A DNA stretch of 64,000 nt from Alphaproteobacteria bacterium (lineage in GTDB: Bacteria; Pseudomonadota; Alphaproteobacteria; Thalassobaculales; Thalassobaculaceae): NCBI GenBank assembly GCA_024742275.1, contig JANSYS010000003.1, forward strand, positions 299,182-363,181. Reading direction: 5' to 3'. The position numbers and the translations under genes were made by a program. Each line of letters opens with the position of its first letter. Position 1 is the stretch's first letter. Below the pieces are notes generated by a model. It did not search any database, was not told where the DNA came from, and worked only from the letters and a program-made list of their open reading frames with translations. Below, piece after piece: positions 1 through 7,901 of the stretch.

Positions 1-86
1 CGGCTCCTGGACGGTTCTGGATCCTGTTGCCTGTAGGTATCAATCCGAACATCGAGAGCCTGTCGGCCGAGGCCGGTACGAGCTGA
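1..86 (+). CDS. possible 3' end of an unidentified gene cut by the window edge
   Basis: An open frame runs in from the left edge and stops at TGA 84-86; its last residues read VGINPNIESLSAEAGTS. It would converge on the YjbR-like gene that ends at 107. The piece is too short to assign to a family, and an open frame this short in GC-rich DNA could arise by chance. Confidence 0.2.
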   Translation, partial: APGRFWILLPVGINPNIESLSAEAGTS

Positions 87-106
87 ACGCTCGATCGGGC
101 GGACGC

Positions 107-478
107 TCAGTCCAGTCCCAGTCTGTCGCGCAGGGCGCGGGGGAAACCCAAGCTCACCAGTCGGTGTGATTCAGATAGATAGGCGCGAAGGTCGGCATCG
201 TCCAGGCCGGGATGCCCGTAGTGTTGGATCCACTTCATTCCGCGTGACGCGAGATAGGGCGCAGGCCGCAGGCCGGGTTCCTGACACAGCATCTCATAGG
301 CGACGGCCGATACCTTGAAGGTATAGGCAGGGGTGGCGCCGGTGCCCCATCCGGCGATGGCGAAGACCTTGGATCGGGTGTCGGTGCCGACCTTCCAGAC
401 GGTCGAGCCGCCCCACTGCACGACATGGAAGGTCGCGGTGAGTCCGGCGCAGAACGTGTCGAACTCGCTCTTGTCCAT
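107..478 (-). CDS. MmcQ/YjbR family protein
   Basis: This 123-residue protein matches the length and layout of the MmcQ/YjbR family, small proteins with a CyaY-like fold and uncertain biochemical role, sometimes annotated as DNA-binding. The family signature is a beta-rich half with Trp-Lys-Val and a K-V-F-A strand at about residues 28-41. It is followed by a K-V-S block and an R-G-M-K-W-I segment near residues 79-84. The ATG at 478 is preceded by AGAGG. The gene appears monocistronic, with a strong hairpin at 542-571 and a parS site at 601 upstream. Family assignment is fairly secure; cellular function is not known from the sequence. Confidence 0.75.
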   Translation of the reverse strand: MDKSEFDTFCAGLTATFHVVQWGGSTVWKVGTDTRSKVFAIAGWGTGATPAYTFKVSAVAYEMLCQEPGLRPAPYLASRGMKWIQHYGHPGLDDADLRAYLSESHRLVSLGFPRALRDRLGLD

Positions 479-541
479 GACCTCTCTTGGTCTTCATCCG
501 GATCTGGTGGCTTCGCTCCTGCTGGAGGAACGTTGATGGCG

Positions 542-571
542 CCCGCCGCCGGCGCTGGGGCCGGCGGCGGG
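542..571. repeat. strong 12-bp inverted repeat (hairpin)
   Basis: Perfect arms CCCGCCGCCGGC and GCCGGCGGCGGG are separated by GCTGGG. The hairpin lies downstream of the oxidoreductase stop (minus strand) and upstream of the YjbR-like start. It lacks a T-run on either strand, so it is at best a weak or Rho-assisted terminator for the oxidoreductase transcript. Confidence 0.55.
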
Positions 572-600
572 TGTCGTCGCGTGGATCGTGCCTGAGTCAG

Positions 601-616
601 TGTTTCACGTGAAACA
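601..616. promoter_or_regulatory. parS: parS site 1 (ParB-binding)
   Basis: TGTTTCACGTGAAACA is an exact match to the universal 16-bp palindromic parS consensus. It is intergenic, just downstream of the quinone oxidoreductase gene and about 7.3 kb from parB. It is one of three parS sites in the first 6 kb of the window. Confidence 0.95.
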
Positions 617-629
617 CTTGGCCTATTCG

Positions 630-1604
630 TTACGGGAGCAGAACGGTAGAGCCCGTGGTCTTCCGGCCCTCCAGATCAATATGCGCCTGAACGGCATCCG
701 CGAGGGCGTATTCCTGATTTACGGAAACCTTGACGACGCCTTTCCCGACCACGTCAAACAGGTCCTTCGCGGACGCGGCGAGCAGATCCTTGTTCGCTGT
801 GTAGGTCATCAGGGTCGGGCGGGTGAACTTCAACGAGCCTTTCGCGGCGAAAATGCCGAGATCGACCGGCGGGATCGGTCCCGACGCCTGACCGAAGCTG
901 ACCATCATGCCGGTCGGCGCGATGCAGTCCAAGCTGGCGGGCCAAGTATCCTTGCCGATGCTGTCATACACCACCGGCACCTTCTTGCCGTCGGTGATCT
1001 CGATGACCCGGTCCACGAAGTTCTCCCGGGTGTAGATGATCGGATGGTCGCAGCCGTTCTGTTTGGCGAGCTCGGCCTTTTCGTCGGAGCTGACCGTGCC
1101 GATGACGGTCGCGCCCAGATGCTTGGCCCATTTGCAGAGGATCAGACCGACGCCGCCTGCGGCCGCATGGATCAGGATCGTGTCGCCGGGGCCGACCTTG
1201 TAGATCTGACGGATCAGATATTGGACCGTCATCCCTTGGAGCATCATCGCGGCGGCGAGCTTGTCGCTGACGCTGTCCGGAACCTTGACCACTTTGGAGG
1301 CTTCCAGGTTGCGGGCTTCCCCGTAGGAGCCCGGCGGCGGCGCTGCATAGGCCACGCGATCACCGACGGCGAAGTCGGTCACGCCGTCGCCGACCGCTTC
1401 GATCGTACCGGAGGCCTCCATGCCGATACCCGAGGGCAGGGGCAGGGGATAGAGACCGGACCGATGGTAGGTGTCGATGTAGTTCAGACCGATGACGGCA
1501 TGCTTGATCTGCACCTGGCCTGCCTCGGGTTTGCCGAGGTTAACGTCCTCGAGCTTCATCACCTCGGGGCCGCCCTGTTCGTGGATTCGAATGGCTTTCA
1601 CCAT
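630..1604 (-). CDS. quinone oxidoreductase, zinc-independent MDR family
   Basis: The 324-residue product is a medium-chain dehydrogenase/reductase of the NADPH:quinone reductase type, which reduces quinones or enones in the cytoplasm. Visible features are the GroES-like N-terminal domain with N-Y-I-D at residues 41-44, the G-M-E-A-S-G turn at 61-66, and the nucleotide-binding motif A-A-A-G-G-V-G at 147-153. The cysteine ligands of zinc alcohol dehydrogenases are not seen. The frame stays open upstream to 2276, but the start at 1604 is chosen because the protein family begins there and GGGAGGACACTCC lies just before the ATG. It sits 209 bp downstream of the dienelactone hydrolase on the same strand. 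The physiological substrate cannot be told. Confidence 0.9.
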   Translation of the reverse strand: MVKAIRIHEQGGPEVMKLEDVNLGKPEAGQVQIKHAVIGLNYIDTYHRSGLYPLPLPSGIGMEASGTIEAVGDGVTDFAVGDRVAYAAPPPGSYGEARNLEASKVVKVPDSVSDKLAAAMMLQGMTVQYLIRQIYKVGPGDTILIHAAAGGVGLILCKWAKHLGATVIGTVSSDEKAELAKQNGCDHPIIYTRENFVDRVIEITDGKKVPVVYDSIGKDTWPASLDCIAPTGMMVSFGQASGPIPPVDLGIFAAKGSLKFTRPTLMTYTANKDLLAASAKDLFDVVGKGVVKVSVNQEYALADAVQAHIDLEGRKTTGSTVLLP

Positions 1605-1813
1605 GGAGTGTCCTCCCTGTTCCTCGTTCCGTTGCCTGCATATGGGGCGGGTGTCGATGTCCGCGCTTCTCGGTAGATGCCTGCTACGACAGGAGCGGTC
1701 GGCGGTGAAGCGTTGTCGCGGGCACCACATCCATGCCGGTCCGCCGCCGAATGCGTCCTTGTGCTGGCGAGCCTGCCGATCGTGCGGCGGCGGCCCTTGT
1801 GTCGGCTGGACTC

Positions 1814-2509
1814 CTAAGCGAGATGATCCTTGAAGAACGCAGCGGTCCGCGCGTTGGCGAGGTCGGCGGAGGTCTTGTCGTAGTGCTCGCCGCCGACGCG
1901 GGCAAAGGCATGGTCCTGGCCCTCGTAGATATGGACGGTGGCATGCGCGTTCGAGTCCAGCACTGGGATGAAACGCTCCTGGGCGTCGGGGGGAACGAAA
2001 CCGTCGTTCTCGGCGACATGGCAGAGATACGGTTTCGAGATCCGATCCGCCTCGCCGACCAGCTCGTCCAGCCCGACCCCATAGAAGCTGACGTTGGCAT
2101 CCGCGTCTGAGCGGGTGGCCATGAGATAGGCGAGCTTGCCCCCGAGGCAGTAGCCCACCGACCCGGCCTTCCCGTTGCAGCCGTCCATGGCACGGACATG
2201 CCGCAGGGTGGCAATCAGGTCCTGGACTCCAAGATCGACATCGAACTTGCCGAAGAGATCGAACGCTTTCTGCCATTCGGCCTCGGTCTTATCCGTGATG
2301 TCGATTCCAGGCTCGATCCTCCAGAACAGATCGGGGCAAATCGCCAGATAGCCCTGGGCGGCGTAGGCGTCGGTGAGGTCGCGCATCACCTGATTGACGC
2401 CGAATATCTCCTGGATCACGACGATCGCTGCGGCCGGTGAGGACGAAGGCGCTGCGACATAGGCGCCGAAGCTGCCGCCGTCGGCGGCGGTGACGGTCAC
2501 GGTGGACAT
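1814..2509 (-). CDS. dienelactone hydrolase family protein
   Basis: This 231-residue alpha/beta hydrolase belongs to the dienelactone hydrolase family, which cleaves lactones or related esters in the cytosol. The catalytic triad is visible as Cys121 in G-Y-C-L-G-G, Asp169 in E-N-D-G-F, and His200 in G-Q-D-H-A-F. Glu34 in Q-E-I-F-G-V-N corresponds to the glutamate that holds the resting cysteine in the family. The ATG at 2509 has GGGGGAGTCCC before it; an in-frame extension to 2620 is not family-like. No chlorocatechol or beta-ketoadipate genes are nearby, so a classical aromatic degradation role is not supported by context. Confidence 0.9.
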   Translation of the reverse strand: MSTVTVTAADGGSFGAYVAAPSSSPAAAIVVIQEIFGVNQVMRDLTDAYAAQGYLAICPDLFWRIEPGIDITDKTEAEWQKAFDLFGKFDVDLGVQDLIATLRHVRAMDGCNGKAGSVGYCLGGKLAYLMATRSDADANVSFYGVGLDELVGEADRISKPYLCHVAENDGFVPPDAQERFIPVLDSNAHATVHIYEGQDHAFARVGGEHYDKTSADLANARTAAFFKDHLA

Positions 2510-2630
2510 GGGACTCCCCCAACGTTTTCTGGTGCGTTCACGCGTCGACGGTAGCAAAGCCCGCGGCTTGGGAACAATGCGGCCACTGTCAACGAGCGAC
2601 GCGCGGATCACTGCCCCCACCGATCAACAC

Positions 2631-3119
2631 TCAGAAGAGCGTGGCTTGACCGCGCTCCATATCCAGAAGTTGCCGCTTGCTGTCGACGCCGTCGCCCCCG
2701 GAGAAGCCGACGAGCCGGCCGGAAGAGCCGACCACCCGATGGCATGGAATGACGACCGTTATCGGATTCCGGCCGCAGGCCCCGCCGACCGCCCGCGCCA
2801 CTCCGCCGACCCGGTCCGCCAATGCGCCGTAGGTCCAGGTCTCGCCATAGGGGATGTGCCGCATGGCCTCCCAGACGCCGCGTTCGAACGCCGACCCGCC
2901 GACGAAGCGGATCGGCAGATCGAACCGGGTGAGGGCGCCGCGGAAATAGGCGTCGAGCTGGCGGGCTGTTTCACGTGAAACGGCGTCTTCTCCATCTTTC
3001 TCGCCCAGCCGGTTCGCCGGAAGGTCTCCGGCCGAAACCCAAGTCACCCGAACAAGCGCGCCCGCGTCGCTGACGGCACGAAGGCGTCCCACTGGTGTAT
3101 CGAGATCGCTGGCGGGCAT
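2631..3119 (-). CDS. ogt: methylated-DNA--protein-cysteine methyltransferase
   Basis: The 162-residue protein repairs O6-methylguanine by suicidal alkyl transfer to its own cysteine. The active site I-P-C-H-R-V places the acceptor at Cys126. It is preceded by the family block R-A-V-G-G-A-C-G-R-N-P at 109-119, which carries the DNA-binding arginine and the Asn hinge. Length fits the single-domain Ogt type without an AraC-like Ada domain. The start at 3119 is inferred from homology; the frame is open to 3368 but would overlap mnmE. It is divergent from mnmE, with about 50 bp between them for both promoters. A parS site lies inside the coding region at 2967-2982. Confidence 0.92.
   Translation of the reverse strand: MPASDLDTPVGRLRAVSDAGALVRVTWVSAGDLPANRLGEKDGEDAVSRETARQLDAYFRGALTRFDLPIRFVGGSAFERGVWEAMRHIPYGETWTYGALADRVGGVARAVGGACGRNPITVVIPCHRVVGSSGRLVGFSGGDGVDSKRQLLDMERGQATLF
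2967..2982. promoter_or_regulatory. parS: parS site 2 inside ogt
   Basis: TGTTTCACGTGAAACG has 15 of 16 bases of the parS palindrome, with the inner 14 bp perfect. It lies within the ogt coding sequence, where it encodes V-S-R-E-T on the gene strand. Confidence 0.9.
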
Positions 3120-3169
3120 GGCGGACGGCCTGATATGACGGGTGAGATCCCACGGAAGAGGGCTAATCG

Positions 3170-4498
3170 GTGGAGCAGGATACCATCTTCGCGCCGGCGA
3201 CGGCACCGGGCCGAGCGGCGCTTGCGATCGTTCGGATCTCGGGGCCCCGCGCCTTCGCCGCGTTGACGGAGCTGGCGGGGGACGTGCCGGCGCCGCGCCG
3301 GATGTCGCGCCGTACCTTGCGGGAGTCGAGCAGCGACGAAACGCTGGATGACGCTTTGGTCGTGGCATTTCCGGGTCCGGCGACCGCTACCGGCGAGGAT
3401 GTGGTCGAGCTTCATCTCCATGGCGGCCGGGCCGTCCTCTCCGCGGTCTGCGCGCGTCTGGCCGGGCTGGACGGGCTCAGACTGGCAGACCCGGGCGAGT
3501 TCACGCGACGCGCCTTTCTGAACGACCGGATTGATCTGACGGCGGCCGAGGGAATCCATGATCTGGTCGACGCCGAGACCGATGCGCAGCGGCGGCAGGC
3601 TCTGCGCCAGGCGACCGGGGGACTCGCCGATGCCCTGGACCGCTGGCGTGCCGATCTGATCGACGCGATGGCGCGCATGGAGGCCTTCATCGATTTCCCG
3701 GATGAGGATCTGCCCGAGACGCTTCAGGCGGAGATCGGCCTGCGCCTGCGGTCCCTTGGCGAGGAGATGACGCTGGCCCTTGCCGACGGTCGCAGGGCGG
3801 AGCGCGTCCGTGACGGGCTCCGGGTCGCGATCCTGGGCGCTCCGAATGCCGGCAAGTCGACATTGCTGAACTGGTTGGCGAAACGGGAGGTTGCCATTGT
3901 CAGCGAGATCGCCGGCACCACCCGGGATGTGCTTGAAGTTCATATGGATATCGGCGGGTATGCCGTCACGGTAGCGGATACGGCCGGCCTACGGGAAACC
4001 CCCGACGAGGTGGAGGCGGAAGGGGTTCGCCGCGCGCTCGCGCGGGCCGAGGCGGCGGATCTCACCATGGTTCTGGCGGATGGCGGCGCCGGGGACCGGG
4101 GCCGTCAGGCGGTCGGTGGGTTGCTGGGTGAGGACGCTATCGCCGTGGCCACCAAGTCGGACCTTGGGGGTGAGAGGGTGCCGGAGCCCTGGATACCGGT
4201 GTCGATCAGGACCGGAGAGGGGACGGAACGATTTCTCGAGGTGTTGAATGCCGCCGTCGCCGACAGGACGGATCGGGTCGGGGCGGTCGCGCTGACCCGG
4301 GCGCGCCACCGGGAAGCGGTCGCGGCGGCGGCCGAGGCGGTGAACCGAAGCCTGGGCGCACTCGAACAGGCCGCGCCGCTGGAAATCGCCGCTGAGGACC
4401 TGCGGCTTGCGGCGGCCTCTCTCGGCCGGGTCCTGGGGCGCGTGGACGTTGAGGAGATCCTGGACCGGATTTTTGCCGAGTTCTGTCTCGGGAAATAG
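3170..4498 (+). CDS. mnmE: tRNA modification GTPase MnmE
   Basis: MnmE with MnmG installs the (carboxymethyl)aminomethyl group on wobble U34 of several tRNAs. The 442-residue product has the N-terminal folate-binding domain (1-115), a helical domain, and an inserted G domain. G1 is G-A-P-N-A-G-K-S at 223-230, G3 D-T-A-G-L-R-E-T at 270-277, and G4 T-K-S-D at 328-331, where N-K-x-D is usual. The essential C-terminal cysteine is kept in F-C-L-G-K at 438-442. The start is GTG at 3170 after GGAAGAGGG. It opens the operon mnmE-mnmG-rsmG-parA-parB, the usual alphaproteobacterial arrangement, and lies divergent to ogt. Confidence 0.96.
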   Translation: MEQDTIFAPATAPGRAALAIVRISGPRAFAALTELAGDVPAPRRMSRRTLRESSSDETLDDALVVAFPGPATATGEDVVELHLHGGRAVLSAVCARLAGLDGLRLADPGEFTRRAFLNDRIDLTAAEGIHDLVDAETDAQRRQALRQATGGLADALDRWRADLIDAMARMEAFIDFPDEDLPETLQAEIGLRLRSLGEEMTLALADGRRAERVRDGLRVAILGAPNAGKSTLLNWLAKREVAIVSEIAGTTRDVLEVHMDIGGYAVTVADTAGLRETPDEVEAEGVRRALARAEAADLTMVLADGGAGDRGRQAVGGLLGEDAIAVATKSDLGGERVPEPWIPVSIRTGEGTERFLEVLNAAVADRTDRVGAVALTRARHREAVAAAAEAVNRSLGALEQAAPLEIAAEDLRLAAASLGRVLGRVDVEEILDRIFAEFCLGK

Positions 4499-4573
4499 GC
4501 CTCCGTCCCGGTGAGGCGGGTGGAAGAACGCACAGGCTTTGACAGCACCGCCGGCGCTGCGTATCTCAGGCAC

Positions 4574-6442
4574 ATGAACTCCTTTGACATCATCGTCGTC
4601 GGCGGCGGACACGCCGGATCGGAGGCGGCCGCGGCGGCGGCTCGGATGGGCGCACGGACGGCGCTGGTCACCCACCGGCGCGATACGATCGGCGTGATGT
4701 CCTGCAATCCGGCCATCGGCGGTCTCGGCAAGGGCCATCTGGTGCGCGAGATCGACGCGTTGGACGGGATCATGGGCCGGGCCATCGACCGGTCCGGCAT
4801 TCAATTCCGGATGCTCAACCGCTCAAAGGGACCGGCGGTTCGGGGCCCCCGAGCCCAGGCGGACCGCGCCCTGTACCGGCAGGCGATCCAAGAGATCCTC
4901 GCGGAGTTCGAATGCCTCTCGATCGTGGAGGGTGCCGTCGAGGATCTGATCGTGCGGGAGGGCCGCTGTAGAGGTGTCGTCCTGGCCGGCGGGCGGGAGC
5001 TGACCGGCGGCGGTGTGATTCTCACGACCGGCACGTTCCTGCGGGGCGAGATCCATCTCGGCGAGGAGCGACGGCCGGCGGGTCGGGTCGGCGATGCGCC
5101 GGCGATCGGGCTTGCGAGGACGTTGGAACGGTTGGGACTGCCGCTCGGTCGGTTGAAGACGGGAACGCCTCCGCGGCTCGACGGGCGGACCATCGACTGG
5201 AGCCGGTTGGAGGTGCAGCCGGGCGACGATCCGCCGGAGCCATTCTCCACGCTCACGGACCGCATCACCGTTCCTCAGGTGCCCTGCCACATCACCTATA
5301 CGACGGCCGACTCCCATGCGGCCATCCGGGAGAACCTGACGCGCGCGCCGATGTATAGCGGCCAGATCGGGAGCACCGGTCCGCGCTATTGCCCGTCCAT
5401 CGAGGACAAGGTTGTCCGGTTCGCGGACAAGGAGAGCCACCAGATCTTCCTTGAGCCGGAAGGTCTGGACGACCCGACCGTCTATCCCAACGGGATCTCG
5501 ACCTCGATGCCCCGCGACGTTCAGGATCGGGTGGTGGCATCGATCCCCGGTTTGGAAGGAGCCGCGATCCTGCAATACGGGTATGCGATCGAATACGACT
5601 ATGTCGATCCACGCGCGTTGTCCGGCGCATTGGAAGTGCGGGCGCTGCCGGGCCTGTTTCTGGCCGGTCAGATCAACGGAACGACCGGTTACGAGGAAGC
5701 GGCGGCGCAGGGATTGGTGGCTGCTACCAACGCTACCTTGGTAGCGAGCGGATCAGACGACTCACTATATATAGACAGAGCTACCGGGTATATCGGGGTC
5801 ATGATCGATGATCTTGTGTCCCGGGGAGCACCCGAACCCTACCGTATGTTTACCTCGCGTGCCGAATATCGGTTGCGCCTTCGGGCGGACAACGCGGATC
5901 TCAGGCTGACCGCACTGGGGGAGCGGGTGGGGCTCGTCGGTTCGGTCCGGAGCGGGGCCTTCGCCGCGAGGAAACGTCTCCTGGATGTTTCACGTGAAAC
6001 ACTGATGCGGCTTGGCGGCTCCCCTCAAGCGCTCGCCACGCTCGGTTTCACGGTCAATCAAGACGGACAGCGACGCTCGGCCCTCGACCTCCTGGCATAT
6101 CCCGATGTTTCCTGGGAGCGCCTGGTGACCGCTTGGCCGGAAGATCTCTCGGACATCCCCCGATCGGTCGCCGAACAAATCGGCACCGAGGCCCGATACG
6201 CCGGATATCTGGCGCGGCAGGAGGCGGATATCCACGCCTATCGCCGTGACGAGGCGTTGGCGTTGCCGGAGGATCTGGATCCGGACAGCATCGGCTCCCT
6301 GTCGTCGGAGATTCGGGCGTTGCTTCGGCGCGAGCGGCCGCGGACGCTCGGCCAGGCGAGCCGTTTGCCCGGAATGACGCCCGCGGCGACGGTCGCGCTG
6401 CTGCGTCACGTGAAAAAGACCGGGAAGAAGACGGCGGCGTGA
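4574..6442 (+). CDS. mnmG: tRNA uridine-5-carboxymethylaminomethyl(34) synthesis enzyme MnmG
   Basis: This FAD protein is the partner of MnmE in U34 modification. The product is 622 residues, typical of the family. The dinucleotide-binding motif G-G-G-H-A-G-S-E is at residues 10-17, the conserved [12 protein letters not shown] segment follows at about 47-58, and the C-terminal helical MnmE-binding domain is complete. The start at 4574 is chosen because the FAD motif must sit near the N-terminus; an upstream GTG at 4511 adds 21 unconserved residues. A parS site (5986-6001) and a GGTAGCG inverted repeat (5731-5746) lie inside the gene. Codons 5725-5790 are unusually AT-rich (CTA, ATA, AGA, TCA). 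The stop overlaps the rsmG GTG. Confidence 0.96.
   Translation: MNSFDIIVVGGGHAGSEAAAAAARMGARTALVTHRRDTIGVMSCNPAIGGLGKGHLVREIDALDGIMGRAIDRSGIQFRMLNRSKGPAVRGPRAQADRALYRQAIQEILAEFECLSIVEGAVEDLIVREGRCRGVVLAGGRELTGGGVILTTGTFLRGEIHLGEERRPAGRVGDAPAIGLARTLERLGLPLGRLKTGTPPRLDGRTIDWSRLEVQPGDDPPEPFSTLTDRITVPQVPCHITYTTADSHAAIRENLTRAPMYSGQIGSTGPRYCPSIEDKVVRFADKESHQIFLEPEGLDDPTVYPNGISTSMPRDVQDRVVASIPGLEGAAILQYGYAIEYDYVDPRALSGALEVRALPGLFLAGQINGTTGYEEAAAQGLVAATNATLVASGSDDSLYIDRATGYIGVMIDDLVSRGAPEPYRMFTSRAEYRLRLRADNADLRLTALGERVGLVGSVRSGAFAARKRLLDVSRETLMRLGGSPQALATLGFTVNQDGQRRSALDLLAYPDVSWERLVTAWPEDLSDIPRSVAEQIGTEARYAGYLARQEADIHAYRRDEALALPEDLDPDSIGSLSSEIRALLRRERPRTLGQASRLPGMTPAATVALLRHVKKTGKKTAA
5731..5746. 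repeat. GGTAGCG inverted repeat in mnmG
   Basis: CGCTACC, TT, GGTAGCG: perfect 7-bp arms inside a run of rare codons. Similar inverted pairs of the same hexamer occur in rsmG (6853-6873) and parB (8712-8733). Confidence 0.5.
5986..6001. promoter_or_regulatory. parS: parS site 3 inside mnmG
   Basis: TGTTTCACGTGAAACA is an exact 16-bp parS palindrome in the mnmG coding sequence, about 1.9 kb upstream of parB. A degenerate copy with three mismatches (TGCGTCACGTGAAAAA) lies at 6402-6417, near the mnmG end. Confidence 0.95.
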
Positions 6443-7044
6443 CCCCCGAAGAGCTTCAGTCAAGGCTATCCCTCAGCGACGACCGGCGCCGCGCATTGGA
6501 ATCCTATGCGGCATTGCTCGAAAAATGGCAGTCTAGGATCAATCTGGTGGCCCCCGCGACCCTCCCGGAGCTTTGGCGGCGACATTTTCTCGATTCCGCC
6601 CAGCTTCTGGAGCACGTGAAGGATCTGCCGGGACCAATCCTAGATTTCGGATCGGGGGCGGGCTTTCCGGGAATGGTTCTGTCGATTCTCGGTCGCGACG
6701 ACGTGGTCATGGTCGAATCGGATCGCCGCAAGGTCGCGTTCCTTCAGGAAACGGCGCGGGTGACCGGTGCTACTCCGGTGATCGAGCCATGTCGGATCGA
6801 ATCACTACGCCCGATTCGGGCCGGTATTATCACTGCTAGAGCCTTGGCACCCGTAGCGAAACTGCTTCGCTACGCCGAGCCATACGCAGGTCCGGCAACG
6901 GTCTATCTGTTCCTGAAGGGCGAGCAGGTAGACGCTGAGTTGACTACCGCGCAAAACACCTGGAAAATGGCTGTGACAAAGGCTCCCAGCATTTCTGACT
7001 CCCGGGGGGTCGTGCTGAGGCTGGAGGAGGTGAGCCGTGCTTGA
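6439..7044 (+). CDS. rsmG: 16S rRNA (guanine(527)-N(7))-methyltransferase RsmG
   Basis: RsmG (GidB) methylates N7 of G527 in 16S rRNA using S-adenosylmethionine. The product is 201 residues. The SAM-binding loop reads [14 protein letters not shown] at 66-79, and the conserved I-T-A-R-A-L-A block follows. The GTG start at 6439 overlaps the mnmG stop by 4 bp, and the 3' end overlaps parA by 8 bp, showing translational coupling. The patch 6815-6900 uses codons rare in the neighbourhood (TCA, CTA, AGA, GTA, GCA) and contains an 8-bp inverted repeat, GTAGCGAA/TTCGCTAC. Confidence 0.95.
   Translation: MTPEELQSRLSLSDDRRRALESYAALLEKWQSRINLVAPATLPELWRRHFLDSAQLLEHVKDLPGPILDFGSGAGFPGMVLSILGRDDVVMVESDRRKVAFLQETARVTGATPVIEPCRIESLRPIRAGIITARALAPVAKLLRYAEPYAGPATVYLFLKGEQVDAELTTAQNTWKMAVTKAPSISDSRGVVLRLEEVSRA
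6853..6873. repeat. GTAGCGAA inverted repeat in rsmG
   Basis: GTAGCGAA, ACTGC, TTCGCTAC: perfect 8-bp arms with a 5-nt loop, inside an AT-rich codon patch. Confidence 0.5.
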
Positions 7045-7864
7045 CGGACAGACCAACCAGGTAGTGGCACCGCGTATCCTGGCGATCGTGAACCAGAAGG
7101 GCGGGGTCGGAAAGACCACGACGGCGGTAAATCTGGCAACGGCTATGGCCGCGTGCAGGAAGAAGGTGCTGGTGATCGATCTCGATCCCCAGGGGAACGC
7201 GTCCACCGGGTTCGGGGTGCCGCGCAAGGGGCGGGAAGCGGACTCCTATGCCGTCCTGATCGGCGAGGCCACGATCGCCGAGGCGGCGATCGAGACGCCG
7301 GTGCCGGGCCTCGAGGTCGTTCCGGCGTCCGCGGACCTCTCGGGCGCCGAAATCGAGCTCGTGGACATGGATCACCGCGAGTTCCGGTTACGGGAAGCCG
7401 TCGTCCGGCACGCCGCCGCCTCGCCCTACGACTACATTCTGATCGACTGCCCGCCGTCGCTCGGCCTGCTGACGCTGAACGCGCTGGTGGCGGCCGACGC
7501 GGTCCTGGTACCGCTGCAATGCGAGTTCTACGCGCTGGAAGGCCTGTCGCAGCTTGTCCGGACGGTGGAGCGGGTGCGCAAGGCGCTCAATCCGGGGCTG
7601 GAGATCCAGGGTGTCGTCCTGACCATGTACGACCGGCGCAACAACCTCTCCGAACAGGTCGCGGCCGACGTGCGCGAGTATTTCGGCGACGTCGTGTACA
7701 ACACCATGATCCCGCGCAATGTCCGGGTCTCCGAGGCGCCGTCCTACGGCAAGCCGGTGATCGTCTACGACATGGCGTGCAGCGGCGCCCGGGCGTACAT
7801 CTCCCTGGCGCGCGAAGTCCTGACCCGCGAGTCGGCGCTCGCGGCGAGCCCGGTCGCCGCGTGA
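7037..7864 (+). CDS. parA: chromosome partitioning ATPase ParA
   Basis: ParA is the Walker-type ATPase that moves ParB-parS complexes during chromosome segregation. The 275-residue protein has the deviant Walker A motif K-G-G-V-G-K-T-T at 21-28 with its signature lysine, the V-I-D-L-D-P-Q-G-N block at 46-54, and the Walker B region I-L-I-D-C-P-P-S. There is no DNA-binding N-terminal extension, so it is the chromosomal Soj type. The GTG at 7037 overlaps rsmG by 8 bp. It is followed after 37 bp by parB. parS sites nearby support a working ParABS system. Confidence 0.96.
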   Translation: MLDGQTNQVVAPRILAIVNQKGGVGKTTTAVNLATAMAACRKKVLVIDLDPQGNASTGFGVPRKGREADSYAVLIGEATIAEAAIETPVPGLEVVPASADLSGAEIELVDMDHREFRLREAVVRHAAASPYDYILIDCPPSLGLLTLNALVAADAVLVPLQCEFYALEGLSQLVRTVERVRKALNPGLEIQGVVLTMYDRRNNLSEQVAADVREYFGDVVYNTMIPRNVRVSEAPSYGKPVIVYDMACSGARAYISLAREVLTRESALAASPVAA

Positions 7865-7901
7865 GCGCCGCGTCGGGTGCGGCCATGCTGTTCGAGGTGA
7901 G

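Noticed and set aside
1605..2276. N-terminal extension of the quinone oxidoreductase by 224 residues
   Set aside because: The extra part overlaps the dienelactone hydrolase gene on the same strand in another frame and has no family match; a strong ribosome site precedes ATG 1604.
6402..6417. A fourth parS site at the end of mnmG
   Set aside because: TGCGTCACGTGAAAAA has three mismatches and loses symmetry; reported only as a degenerate copy.
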